The translations under genes were made by a program, and so were the position numbers. Of a stretch of 64,000 bases of DNA, positions 37,127 to 48,144 are shown piece after piece. Source of the stretch: Anthoceros angustus (taxonomy: Eukaryota > Streptophyta > Anthocerotopsida > Anthocerotales > Anthocerotaceae); NCBI GenBank assembly GCA_010909165.1, contig MU008168.1, forward strand, positions 310,001 to 374,000. The letters run 5' to 3'. A model generated the notes under the pieces. That model had not been told where the DNA came from. It saw only the letters and a list, made by a program, of their open reading frames with translations, and did not search any database. Positions within the stretch are counted from its first letter, which is position 1, and each line of letters starts with the position of its first letter.

Positions 37127-40100
37127 TCCACAGGTCCCGCGGTGGGGCCACCACTATCTGCTCCCCTAAGCGTAAGTCGAAGGGGCTCCTCCCCTTCTTG
37201 CCGGTCCTCGAGGTCTGTCTCGACTCACGAACTTGAGTCGGACTTGAGTCCGGCCCGGCTAGGTCCGACCTTGTCTGGGTCCGGACCTCGGTCGGACTTA
37301 TTGAGTCCGGACTTGAGTCGGACTTATTGTCGGACTTGAGTCGGACTTATTCTGAGTCGGACTTGATCCGGCCTCCCCTAGGTCCGGACAAAGTCCGGAC
37401 TCACGCCCAGGTTTCCTCCCTCACGGGACTCCTCAGTGGCTCTCCCTCGAAGTCCTCCAGCTGTTCCCGATCGGTGACTCCGTTGGCCCCTCCTTCCATG
37501 GTGAGGTGCGGGGTGCTTACCTCGATCGCATCCGCTCCCTCGTTACGCTCGGTTGCTCCTCTCCGCGCTCCGTCATCTCAAGCAGGGCCACTAGGGTCCT
37601 GTCTTTGTCCGTGGCCTTCATCTCCTTGAGCCTTCCGGTCCGTCCGTTTGCGCGGCGTCGAGGCTTCTCGCCCGGGCTCGGCGTGGTAATAGGCAAAGTC
37701 AGATCGACTTGAATTGCCTCTTCCACGTGTGCGGGCACCGATACTCCCTCGCCATAAGTGTTAGGCGTCTTTGCCGGCTTGTTGGGCCACCTCTCGGTTG
37801 TGGTGGGGCCGTATCACGCGAGGCTACAAGGCGGCCTCGGTCACCTCCTGCATTGCATGTTGCTCCACTGCTCCGGCTCTCGTTTCCTCTCCATTGCCCG
37901 ACTTACCGCCATAGCGCGGCGTTCCCTTCCGCCTTTCTCGGTGGACCGGCGGCTTCTTTTACCTTCCGTGCTCGCTCCTCCGTTCATTACGGCCTTTAGC
38001 TCATGACTCCCTCTCCAGTGATCGGTACCTCCGTCCAGGCTCGGACTTCCTCCGGCTCATACATGGCACAGCGTCCAACTCCTTGGATAGTCGCCGATTT
38101 TCCTCCGTCTTGAGACAGAGGCACTATTTCGTGCTCGAGTCGTGGATTCTCGTTGAGAATCACTGCTGCTCAAGCGCATCTTGGGTTGTAGCTCCAGCGT
38201 GTCCTTCTGTCCTCCATCTGCTGCCGCCTCTACTGCTGTACTCGGAGATCTCTATCTCCCGTCTTGGCCTCCATCTCCTCTCTCCGGCACTGCTCCATAG
38301 CCTTTGTGCGGCCTTGAGCCTCGGTCACTGTGACTCTCTCCACGGTTCCGATCACGTCATGGTGATCCGGTCGCTCTTTTGCCGACTTGCTCGCCGCCTT
38401 TACAGGCCGCCCACTTGGCCTCCATCTGCCGCCGCCTCCGCCAGTCGAGCTCTCTGCTTGTGCCGGGCCTCTTCCGCCTCTGCGCTTCCCCTCTTCGCTG
38501 CAAGGTCCTCCGCGCTTGGGCCTCCCAGCTTGCTTGTGCCTGGTGAAGAACCTTAAGTCTGCTGAACCGCCGGGCCTCGCGCTCCGCCACCGGCGTTTCC
38601 CTTCCTCGATCCGGCGAGGGACTCCGCCTTTCCTTTGCCCCGGCCGCCTTCACTTGCTCTTGGGTTCCACCATCCTCCTCGGGTGGCCTCCACTTCCACA
38701 GGTCCCGCGGTGGGGCCACCACTATCTGCTCCCCTAAGCGTAAGTCGAAGGGGCTCCTCCCCTTCTTGCCGGTCCTCGAGGTCTGTCTCGACTCACGAAC
38801 TTGAGTCGGACTTGAGTCCGGCCCGGCTAGGTCCGACCTTGTCTGGGTCCGGACCTCGGTCGGACTTATTGAGTCCGGACTTGAGTCGGACTTATTGTCG
38901 GACTTGAGTCGGACTTATTCTGAGTCGGACTTGATCCGGCCTCCCCTAGGTCCGGACAAAGTCCGGACTCACGCCCAGGTTTCCTCCCTCACGGGACTCC
39001 TCAGTGGCTCTCCCTCGAAGTCCTCCAGCTGTTCCCGATCGGTGACTCCGTTGGCCCCTCCTTCCATGGTGAGGTGCGGGGTGCTTACCTCGATCGCATC
39101 CGCTCCCTCGTTACGCTCGGTTGCTCCTCTCCGCGCTCCGTCATCTCAAGCAGGGCCACTAGGGTCCTGTCTTTGTCCGTGGCCTTCATCTCCTTGAGCC
39201 TTCCGGTCCGTCCGTTTGCGCGGCGTCGAGGCTTCTCGCCCGGGCTCGGCGTGGTAATAGGCAAAGTCAGATCGACTTGAATTGCCTCTTCCACGTGTGC
39301 GGGCACCGATACTCCCTCGCCATAAGTGTTAGGCGTCTTTGCCGGCTTGTTGGGCCACCTCTCGGTTGTGGTGGGGCCGTATCACGCGAGGCTACAAGGC
39401 GGCCTCGGTCACCTCCTGCATTGCATGTTGCTCCACTGCTCCGGCTCTCGTTTCCTCTCCATTGCCCGACTTACCGCCATAGCGCGGCGTTCCCTTCCGC
39501 CTTTCTCGGTGGACCGGCGGCTTCTTTTACCTTCCGTGCTCGCTCCTCCGTTCATTACGGCCTTTAGCTCATGACTCCCTCTCCAGTGATCGGTACCTCC
39601 GTCCAGGCTCGGACTTCCTCCGGCTCATACATGGCACAGCGTCCAACTCCTTGGATAGTCGCCGATTTTCCTCCGTCTTGAGACAGAGGCACTATTTCGT
39701 GCTCGAGTCGTGGATTCTCGTTGAGAATCACTGCTGCTCAAGCGCATCTTGGGTTGTAGCTCCAGCGTGTCCTTCTGTCCTCCATCTGCTGCCGCCTCTA
39801 CTGCTGTACTCGGAGATCTCTATCTCCCGTCTTGGCCTCCATCTCCTCTCTCCGGCACTGCTCCATAGCCTTTGTGCGGCCTTGAGCCTCGGTCACTGTG
39901 ACTCTCTCCACGGTTCCGATCACGTCATGGTGATCCGGTCGCTCTTTTGCCGACTTGCTCGCCGCCTTTACAGGCCGCCCACTTGGCCCTCTGGCGGGGC
40001 CGCCTCCGCCAGTCGAGCTCTCTGCTTGTGCCGGGCCTCTTCCGCCTCTGCGCTTCCCCTCTTCGCTGCAAGGTCCTCCGCGCTTGGGCCTCCCAGCTTG

Positions 40101-40262
40101 CTTGTGCCTGGTGAAGAACCTTAAGTCTGCTGAACCGCCGGGCCTCGCGCTCCGCCACCGGCGTTTCCCTTCCTCGATCCGGCGAGGGACTCCGCCTTTC
40201 CTTTGCCGGCCGCCTTCACTTGCTCTTGGGTTCCACCATCCTCCTCGGGTGGCCTCCACTTC
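37127..40262. repeat. Near-identical 1,568-bp tandem duplication in the right LTR
   Basis: 37,127-38,694 and 38,695-40,262 are the same sequence at an offset of exactly 1,568 bp, including GTCCGGAC arrays at ~37,228-37,400 and ~38,796-38,968. The only clear difference I see is at ~38,418-38,430 versus ~39,986-39,998. Confidence 0.88.
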
Positions 40263-42459
40263 ACAGGTCTTCTCCATTTGTACCACGAGACCCCAAAGCA
40301 TTCCGTCCAGTAGCAGGACTTCGCCGTGTTTCTTCCACGGCCGTAGTGAGGCCCCACAAAGTCCGTAGTGGGGCCGGCATTTCTCGATCCGCCAGGACCT
40401 CCATACCGATCCGGAGTAAGTCGGTGGGTTCTCGGACCTAATCGGGACCCTCGGTCACGAGTGGTGAGGTCCGAGTCTCACCCTCTTGGCCCTCTTGGCC
40501 TCTAACTCCTTTGTGCCCTCTTTCTCACAGGGCTCGGAGGAGGTGAGGGGTCAGGAGCAAGCTCTTTTGCCCCTTCACATCGGGGCAGGGGCCGGCTCGA
40601 GGTGGGGCTGCTGCGTGACCTCCGCCTCCTTGGGCCACGTCCCTTTACGCCCTCCTTCGCCTCTTGACCTCTTGCCACTCCGTGGGCGGGGTAAGTGCGG
40701 CACCTTGAGGTCTTTGCGTTGGTAAGCGGCACCGTCTTCCGCCTCTTGGCTCCCGTTGAGTTCGTCGGGGCTCGGCGGCCGTCGTGGTTGTTGGCTGGCA
40801 TAGGTGCGGGCCAGCTCCTCGACTCCCTCTGTCTTGGTGCTCGGAGGGCACCAAAAGGAGGAAGGGGAATCGCCTCCCAAACTTCCACAGGTGGTGAGGG
40901 GTTCGCTCAGGCGTATGGAGTCAGGAATCCTCGATCGTCCTCCTCCGAGTCGCTTGGTCTTGAAGGGCGACCCCCACCTCAGGCGCCCTTGCACGCTCTA
41001 CTTGGCGGGGCCTCCGGCCCTTGGGCGCCCGTTCAAGCTCTCCCTCCTTCAGGAGCTCGAAATGTCCCCATACATGAATCAGGTATGGGGTCAGCCCCGA
41101 TGGCGAGGCTTCTCGCTCCTTAGCTTGCGTGCCTCCTGACTGAACGGGCGAAGATAATCCTTCCCCAGTCCGCTCTCTTCCCCCGCTGGAGCGCATGCAA
41201 GAATACCAGCAGTTATCACCAAGGTGATCCACCTTGGTGGCGAGTTCAATGGACAATGATCCGGCTACCGCCCTTACTCGATCCGGCGGATCGGATATCA
41301 ACCATCCGTTGGTTGTCCGTGCGTTCGAGCCTCGGCTCGCGGCTGGTGGCCTATCTTCCCCCGCCTTAAGGGGCTCGCACCACGCCCCTTCTTCCTCCTT
41401 GGGCGGTTGTAGGCCATCCTCGGGACCTCAAGGTCCATCGCCTCGGGTCCTCCGGAGGTTCTTGGATCGGACCTCCTTGTTGATCGCCAACATCTTCCGC
41501 AAACTCCGGACTAGTAACCATCAAGGTCGACCATTTGGAACACGTCCAGATGCCACTCCCACCAATTCCCTGCTTCCTCCGGCCGGGGCCGAAGTCCGGA
41601 TAGCGCGGGTCACAATGTTGCGCTCCACGGTCCATGGCTCCCAGACCGGCTTTTGGGTGCCATTGCTTCTCCTCCTCTTGTTGTGCATGGCTGGCGAGTC
41701 GGCGCGATGTTCCTCCTTCGCGCGTTCGTTGCTCCAACCTTGGCCGGTGAGCGGCGCCCAAAAGATAGCGCCAGAGAGCCGGATTGCGGGCGCAAGGGAG
41801 AGGATTATGCGGAGGCTGCGCGCGATGACCTCCTCCTTGGCCGCGCTTGTGGAAGTAATGGCGGAAGGCGCCTCTTCGTTGTCCGTGCGCGAGTGCATGG
41901 CTTACTCGACCCTCGCTTCCGCTTACTGCGGCCTTACGCCGCGCGCGGCGCGGGCGTGAATACTGCCTGCGGCCTGCAGCAGGTTACGGTCTGACCCTGC
42001 ATGCCCGACCTCCACTCGGGGCCGTCCACGTGGCGCCGCCTCGTCATCCTCACGCCTCGCTCCTAGGTTACTTTCCTGGCGTACTTATCCTGTTTTGACA
42101 CAGGTGGGTTCCGGACTTATCCGTTACTCGGCGTAGTCCGGAGCTTGCCATAGTGCGGGGTCCGTTGTTCACTCCGAGTCGGAGTATACTCGAGCCTCGT
42201 CCGGCGCTACCCCAATTTATTCCTCCTTTTCCGCCTTATTTATCCTTCAATCCTAAAAAGCGAAACCCTACTTATTTCTTAACTCTCGAAGTGCATAGCC
42301 CCATACATTGCGCATGTGCGCGCTTAAGCCAGTTCGACTTAAATTGTATCGTGCCGAGTATCGCGCGGTATTGAGGACGCGGGCGAATTAGTTCCCTAAG
42401 CCTCGGTGGCCCGGTCGCGGGTTGGTCAGCCACATCGCCATTCAGTCGCTCCATTTCTT

Positions 42460-44500
42460 GCTGCTGTCAAGCCACTCGCTGGTAAGCCCCTAAGTGCATA
42501 TCACGCCGTGGAAGCGCCCTCAATAATGCTTCGTCCAGAAGGGTTTCATTCGGTAAGCGCAAAGGCTGTACTGTATCTTCAACGTCCGACCTTGAAAACC
42601 ATTTCCACGGCTTTTGGAGCGCCATGACAATGTTTGTTCCCCATGATAACCGCAATCTCATGCTGGTCTTCCAAGAAGGCCTCCCACCACAAATGTTCAT
42701 CTGCGGCAATATATGCACGCAAGCCAGAAAGCCCTTCTTTAAGATGGGCCACACCCTCTGTTGCCTTTAAACCTGGAAGTGTTCCCTTTTTGTCCCTAGA
42801 TCGAGTGCTAGGAGAGGTGATGTTGTGATGTCGTTAGACGGGACGAACTTCAAGAACTCCAAGCCTCCTTCAGGCTCCCATAGCGGCGATGTTGAATATT
42901 GCTTGCTTCGAATAACCGTGATTAGACCTTGCTCCGCCTTATCCTCCCGTGTTATCTTGAACTGGTGTTGGAACGAAAGGTTATTCAGTTTCCGGACTGC
43001 AGCTGTGTACGATAGCCGACCATCTCCTCTTCTGATGGGCAAGACATATAACCGGAAGTCCGGCACCTCGGTGAGAATTTTCACTGCCGGAGTTGGTGTG
43101 TATGCTTTTACGAGGTCGGATAGTCGTGCAATGTGCGCTTGTGTTTCGAGCACCGTGAAAACATCTGGTCAATCTGGTCGTGTGTGTGCCCCACTATAGC
43201 AGGAATCCCACCTTCACCTTCTGAAATGTCCCCATATATCTATCTACTAACATATTCAGATATGCAAAAAGAAGTTGATTTTTGTTCTCTCGACAAGTAT
43301 TGTCCAACTGCAAGTACAAGACTTTAGGCAATATCCCTTCATAATTGTGCAGAACATCTTGAATGATGCATATCGTCAGGTTTGCATCGTTCCGAAGGTT
43401 TGCATAGTGCAAATATGCTGTCGCTTTGTATGTATAGTTATGAACCATGCACCACATGTACGACTATGCACTCCTCACTTAAATTCTTTGGCCACCGTAA
43501 AAAACGTGGGATCTCCATTTTCTTTTGGTCCATCCCATCAATAGCGAGTAACATGTACTTGTGGGGCTCAACGTAGCTTTTCGTCCGATGTTTGGCTATT
43601 TTGGCACGCTCTGCTGATAACCGCTCGCGATGCGCCTCAAGCGCACGTTGATATTTCTCTGCACCAAACAATGTACATTTCATTAGCATCTTGCTGCTGC
43701 CCTTGCTGCTATAATCAACCACCCAAAGTGGAGGAGGAGGCGGCCGGCGGCACCTCCTCACTCCTGTTGTTGCAGTCCCTCTGTCCACTATGCATGCAGA
43801 GGGATACAGTGGAGAGGGGCCCGCCGCCTCCTCAATCCGATTTGGCCACTTAAAGTCCGCTTGTCCACTATGTGCATGCAAGAGGAACTGTGTGGGGAGG
43901 AGTCGTCGGCCTACCGGCGCCTCCTCCCCACTAAACCATGCTGTGTACGCGCCTGCACACTAACCCTAAATGTCAACATAGCCATAGTTGGGGAGATGGC
44001 GCTGACCGGCCGGCGCCTCCTCCCCAACTATGGCTATCATGCCTTCAGTGCCACATAGCAAACGCCGAAATAGAGAAGGGAATGGACTGGGAAGGGATGC
44101 CATACCTTGATCAACCTTTGAAAAAGTGTTCCGGATGGTTGCCTTTAACCCCGCGCATATCGCACACGTAGAAAATCTGTTGGACTTAGGTATCTTAACA
44201 CTGCTGAAGTGCACCTTCCAAAGCCTTAGAAACCAGGCATATGTAATAGCCCTTGTTTGTGACCGCTCACATTGTCGCTTGTACTGGCCCCATAGCTCTG
44301 GCTTAATACGTGTCCAGGAAGATTGTACACTGCGCGTGGGGGCCTCGCCATGGACATGAAAACGTTGTCCATCCAAGCAAGTGCATCATCGGATGATGTT
44401 GACAGCTGTGATGGATTTGGTCTCTGGTTATCCCATGGCGAGCTGCGCTGCACCCTGCTTTTCAACTCTTCATATCGCTTATGACCAATCCAGAAAACCC
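42460..44500 (-). pseudogene. Decayed DUF7869-like transposase-related gene
   Basis: Minus-strand pieces in several frames line up in the order of DUF7869-type proteins, which are transposon-related and have an RNase-H-like core. These are a leading segment (~44,440-44,340), a region with a putative Cys pair (SNRFSTCAICAGLKA, ~44,190-44,125), a conserved LLAIDGMDQKKMEIP block (~43,550-43,500), the core QLDNTCRENKNQLL (~43,315-43,270) and a GHTHDQIDQMFS block (~43,185-43,140), then a C-terminal region to ~42,460. Frameshifts lie near 44,355, 43,190 and 43,145, so this copy is dead. The family assignment is from memory of its motifs. The gene starts just inside the right inverted repeat. Confidence 0.72.
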
Positions 44501-44511
44501 GATACGAGAGA

Positions 44512-44600
44512 GAGGGGCAGGGGAGAGGAAGGCCATGCTCATGGCATGGCATGTCGGTTCGCCAGGTCGTACCCTGGCGAACCGATATTTAGGCCTAGCC
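44512..44600 (-). repeat. Right terminal inverted repeat with internal hairpin
   Basis: This is the inverted partner of 13421-13509. The palindrome lies at 44,555-44,584. The outermost bases differ slightly from the left end (GGC versus GT before TAGGCCTA). Confidence 0.9.
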
Positions 44601-44610
44601 TTCACATTGC
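44601..44610. repeat. Right target-site duplication (TTCACATTGC)
   Basis: An exact copy of 13411-13420, immediately outside the right inverted repeat. Confidence 0.85.
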
Positions 44611-45330
44611 AAAGCAGAAAAGGCGGGAAGTAAGTGAAGCGTGGGTAACCCTGTAGTTTTATAAGTTACTGATCAAAGCAACATTTAATCCCTATACATA
44701 CTTGTGGGAAAAACCCATCTACATCGTGACAGGGGGGAACAACCTTCAGAGGCACCAGACCATGGGGGATTAACGCTCGTTGTCGACAATGTTGTAACTA
44801 CCTACCGCGCCTATACGTACTGGAGAGCTTGTGTCCCGGGGTCACGGAGTGCGCTTGTTTCCGTCGAACCCTCTTGCTCGTGAGTCGTGACATTGTAGCT
44901 TACCCGTTGTCGCTGTCTTTGGATGCCAGAACTCTGGCTCTCCATTTGCGGCTGGTTTAGAATGTAGGTATGGGTATGGCGGCAAGATGATGATCAAACT
45001 TTCTGATTTTGTGATGATTTCACAACAAACAGTCTTCAAAGTTTTCTGATCGCCTCCGTCTCCCTGAATCAAAGGACAGCTGTAGTGTCGTTGATCTGCT
45101 GCAGTGCAGCATGTCGCTAGAGGCACCGTCGCTCAACCTACTTCCTTGCCTCTGTACTTATCGGTCGATGATGCAAGCGAATTCTGTGTGTAAAACCCTA
45201 AACCCTTGAAGCAATCCCTAAAATGTTGTCTGGTATCCTTGGACACGAACTTCTGGTGTACCAGTATCGGGTACTGGTTAAAGCCGCCGATCCCTGAGAG
45301 GTAGAGCTATTCTGCTGTCGGGTGGCAGGT
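44611..45330. promoter_or_regulatory. Element flank and upstream region of the HNH gene
   Basis: No gene is supported. Open frames on the minus strand (44842-45126, 45198-45506) have no recognisable content and the second overlaps the HNH exon. The promoter and 5' leader of the HNH gene should lie here. Confidence 0.4.
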
Positions 45331-46130
45331 ATGGATGGATTGTTCTCCGGCAGCCAGGATGAGGCTGGATCTAGTAAGGAGAAGGCTGGGAGTCCACGGC
45401 GGCTGAGAATTTTTGATGACAAAATGAGGAATTCCTGTTGGCAAAAGGCCGATGTCGTGCCGGGTAGGCATCCAGAGCGATGGAGAAAGGACCTCGCAGG
45501 CAACATTGTCTGTCGGAGACTGACTCGCTGTGACGGTTGTCTTTGCTATGAGTATGATCATATTCAACCCTACTCCAAAGGTCTCTGCCCTCTTTCGTGT
45601 TGATTGCATAGTGTGTACCAGGGGTTTGCTCTGCTGGCTATGCTGGTTCAGCTGGTATGCTGTAATTGATAAATTTTTTATCGCATCTTCTTGATCTCTT
45701 GACTGTGATGGCCATCGGAGGAGTATTTGTGACCATGGTTGCTGGTTTAGGTGGCGAGACGGATGTGAAGAATTGCCAGATTCTACAGGCAAGAGTTAAT
45801 CGCTACAAAAGCAATAAGGATGACATGGGCGCGTCTGACCTTCAGAACTACTCATGTGACCTAAAATTCACAGGTTTGCTCTTGACGTCTGACCCTTGGA
45901 AGTAGTGTCATTCACAGCGAGACATCGGAGGTGGTGCACTGATCCTGTGATTTTATCGCGCAGACAAGGAGTTGGATGTGATTGAGATGGCAGTTTACGG
46001 TAATGTGATACGACCCGGCATGCAGTGTCGGTGCAAGAGCGTGGCAGAAACCCTGGGGACTGCACTTATTAAAACGAAAGTCCCGGAAATGGTGGCCTGT
46101 GAGCTTCCATACAAAAATGATTCTGCTTGA
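45331..46130 (+). CDS. HNH-motif protein of the plant HNH endonuclease family
   Basis: Exons 45331-45580, 45751-45873 and 45964-46130 join to 540 nt, giving 179 residues and stop TGA at 46128-46130; all borders are GT-AG. After a ~30-residue variable head, the conserved part begins at about residue 37 with CWQKADVVPGRHPERWRKD and continues to CDGCLCYEYDHIQPYSKG, then NCQILQARVNRYKSNK. The D-H of YEYDH and the N of NCQIL are the metal-binding and catalytic positions of an HNH (McrA-like) fold, and the CxxC pair before it is a usual structural zinc site. The C-terminal DKELDVIEMAVYGNVIRPG is shared with plant homologues as I remember them. The biological role of these plant HNH proteins is not established; nuclease activity is inferred. 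The gene lies ~720 bp outside the transposon. Confidence 0.87.
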
Positions 46131-46639
46131 ACCGTTACACGAGTAACAAGCTGATTTTTTAATCCAATTTTTGTTCTTTATACCAACCGCCGCATCATCA
46201 ACCTCAGTGCAAGGGAGGCGTCTCCATCGTAAACCCCGATGCAGGAGCCTTTTTGTTTAGCCGATTACGATACTTCAAGAACAATTTATAACTTTCAGGT
46301 AGGAACAACTGATAACTTCCAGGTGGACTGACGCGGGGCTAATCCCCGAGGGCTCGGGAGTCGGAAGTTGTAACCCGGCTCCACGGTGAGCCTTGTCATA
46401 GCCTTGCTCCAAAGGAAGTTCAGAGAGAAAAGCAGGGCTATGCTACCGGACCAGAGGCCGCTCTTACCGCCCTGCTCCACAGTTTCAGACCGGAGCATAG
46501 CCTTTTAAGACTATGACACCGCCTCACCTCGCAGGGCTTATAGAGAAGCACTTGTCAACCAAGAGCACGAGCCTGAAAACGAGGATGGAAAGGCACGAGG
46601 GACCTAGCGGCTGGACTAAAAACAAAATATCTCAGTGGG
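46131..46639. other. Intergenic region before the tRNA
   Basis: No gene is supported. The stretch 46,315-46,520 has several short inverted and direct repeats around catagcc and accgga(g/c), for example GGGGCTAATCCCC at ~46,335, and could fold as RNA, but matches no RNA gene I recognise. Confidence 0.35.
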
Positions 46640-46661
46640 TGGAGACGCCGGGTTTCGATCC

Positions 46662-46707
<46 letters not shown>

Positions 46708-46712
46708 CCCCC
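46640..46712 (-). tRNA. tRNA-Ala (anticodon UGC)
   Basis: The minus strand folds as a 73-nt tRNA: acceptor GGGGGTG pairs with CGTCTCC using wobbles and keeps the G3-U70 identity pair of tRNA-Ala. The D-arm starts TAGCTCAATTGGTAGAGC. The anticodon stem CGCGC/GCGCG holds the loop TTTGCAT with anticodon TGC. The T-arm is CCGGG-ATCGAAA-CCCGG. Position 54 is A instead of the near-invariant T, which weakens the internal B-box promoter (GGATCGAAACC). No intron is present. The gene may be a diverged or weakly expressed copy. It lies about 20 bp from the start of an AT-rich block. Confidence 0.85.
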
Positions 46713-47167
46713 CAGATACCCAGCGTGATATAATTGTAAAATTATAATCTTTAAAATAAATCAAATGTTATTATTTAACTATATTTTCTTTATTTATAAG
46801 TAATTATAATAAATTTTTACCTCTACTACCTGTCAAGCCAGTTATGTACTTTCACGTCAAGTGATAGGTAGTTACTTTAGAAAATAATTTTATTTAAATT
46901 GTTTTAAAAGCAAAAGGTTGCAATAGTTCATTAACACTGTGGGTAGATCAATAGTGATGTACTCTCAAATTCTTAGAATGGAACCTCAAAGTTTTAATAT
47001 GAAGTATACTTTACGCTCTCACTTATTGGAAAACTCTTAGTGGTCCTGTAAGAGAAAAAAGTGATAACAATTAGTGAATTCCTTTTTGTTCCATGCATTG
47101 AGCTTCACAAGAAACACAATTACCCATACCATTCAATCTTGTAGCTGATATAGTCAAATGATGAAAT
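46713..47167. promoter_or_regulatory. Start of AT-rich block and RING gene upstream region
   Basis: Composition changes at about 46,733 from balanced to strongly AT-rich. The region should contain the promoter of the RING gene. No separate elements can be named. Confidence 0.4.
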
Positions 47168-48144
47168 ATGTCCACTACAAGTAAAATAGAAGACTGTCAT
47201 TCTTCTGGGAGTTGTGCAAACAACACATCTTCACATGTCAAGGTTTACCAAGCTTTCATATTTGCTACACCAATATTGTTCATATTAGTACTTCTGCTAC
47301 TATTTTGTGCATTGTACATTAGAAAGCGTAGAAGAACATCAGCAATAGCTCAAAATAGAGCACAATACCTCTCGAGAGGAAGTTATGCAACAGCTGTTAG
47401 ATTCTACACTTCTAATTTGCACATATACAAATTGTTTTCTATTATTTTATTATTACAATGTTTGAGTTACTTCAAATTTAATATTTTAAATTTATGGAAC
47501 ACATTGAATTCACTAGCAAATTCTGAAACAATTTTGCATGTACCTACAAACAGCCATGTGAGAGAGGCTTGAACAAGTCATTTAGGGATGGTTTACCCTC
47601 AATGTTATACGACAAAAGGCTTTTCACTTCAAAAGGAGATACTCTGTAAGAGAATATGATCACCTCAACCATTTTTATCTAGTATATATATTTCATTTAA
47701 TTATGGGTATGAAGAAAGTGAGTAAAGTATTTGTCAAACAAGCTAGTAAAATTTAATGTATGATGTAGGTGTGCAGTATGTTTGGGAGAATTTCAAGCAA
47801 ATGAATTCGTACGAGAACTTCCAATGTGTAGTCACATTTTTCATTTGGATTGTATAGATAAATGGTTGAGTAATAATTTAACCTGTCCTATATGTAGAGA
47901 ATTTGTACAATATAATAATATTAATGTAGTACATGTGGGAGAAAATCATTTTGCATCATTTCAAAATGCTGATCAAGAGAATGAAATGACATCTTCAAAT
48001 CAAGATAGTAATAGGGTTGAAGACATAGGTCTTAGATTTACTTTTGCGCGGGAAGATGCAATAAGAACTCTAAGAGTGCCGGGGCGAGGAACGAGCACTA
48101 GGTTGCAACAGCTCCTCGCAAGCCAAATAGTGACAAACACATGA
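47168..48144 (+). CDS. ATL-type RING-H2 E3 ubiquitin ligase
   Basis: Three exons (47168-47395, 47554-47645, 47769-48144) join to 696 nt, giving 231 residues. An N-terminal membrane helix (AFIFATPILFILVLLLLFCALY, split as residues ~27-49) is followed by a basic stop (RKRRR). The GLD-like region reads GLNKSFRDGLPSMLYDK. The RING-H2 finger runs from CAVCLGEF through CSHIFHLDC to CPICR with the C-x2-C, C-x-H-x2-H-x2-C, C-x2-C spacing and the ATL signature Trp (DKWLS). ATL proteins are membrane-anchored E3 ligases; the substrate is unknown. The variable tail is about 90 residues. The exon 1 donor (GCT|GTTAGA) is the least certain join. Codon use is AT-rich like the 1-6.9-kb genes. Confidence 0.88.

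Larger units (their letters stand above)
17831..42303 (-). mobile_element. Ty3/gypsy LTR retrotransposon with very large, rearranged LTRs
   Basis: The element reads on the minus strand. Both ends start TGTGGCG on the plus strand and finish near tgcatagccc(a)ca. Next to the right-hand LTR (plus 31,845-31,860) lies a primer-binding site of the TGGCGC type, as in plant Athila/Tat-like elements that use tRNA-Asp. A polypurine tract (GATGAGAAGGGAGTA on the minus strand) adjoins the left LTR at 23,323. The left LTR is about 5.5 kb. The right-hand LTR region is about 9-10 kb because of internal duplications. The internal region 23,324-31,860 has gag, protease, reverse transcriptase/RNase H and integrase fragments, all broken. 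No clear 5-bp target duplication was found at its ends. Confidence 0.8.
31861..42303 (-). repeat. 5' LTR region of the gypsy element, with repeated LTR/gag junction
   Basis: TGTGGCG LTR starts preceded by the primer-binding site occur twice, at 31,861 and at 33,198. Between them lie an LTR start (31,861-~32,720) and then a second copy of the adjoining gag/primer-binding segment (~32,735-33,197). From 33,198 the LTR continues to about 42,303 with two large internal duplications. The right part (about 40,260-42,303) matches 20,760-23,323 of the left LTR closely. Confidence 0.75.
13421..44600. mobile_element. 31.2-kb Mutator-like (MULE) unit carrying nested elements
   Basis: The unit is delimited by ~90-bp terminal inverted repeats (13421-~13509 and ~44512-44600) and by identical 10-bp direct repeats outside them. 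The left end carries a decayed MULE/SWIM transposase gene reading inward and the right end a decayed DUF7869-like gene also reading inward. A rearranged Ty3/gypsy retrotransposon occupies 17,831 to about 42,303, so the original transposon would have been about 6.7 kb before that insertion. The retention of a perfect target duplication shows that the two ends entered the site together. Whether the DUF7869-like gene belongs to the MULE or was captured is not decided by the sequence. Confidence 0.85.

Noticed and set aside
17826-42308. 5-bp target-site duplication of the gypsy element
   Set aside because: Left flank GCGTC does not match the bases after the right LTR end (TACAT or nearby), so no duplication can be claimed. 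Rearrangement at one end is likely.
45307-45792. Minus-strand open frames opposite the HNH gene
   Set aside because: They overlap the spliced HNH exons, which have clear family motifs. The opposite frames have none.
46640-46712. Plastid-derived tRNA-Ala
   Set aside because: Plastid trnA-UGC has a long group II intron and a different acceptor and anticodon stem. This copy is intronless and of nuclear type.
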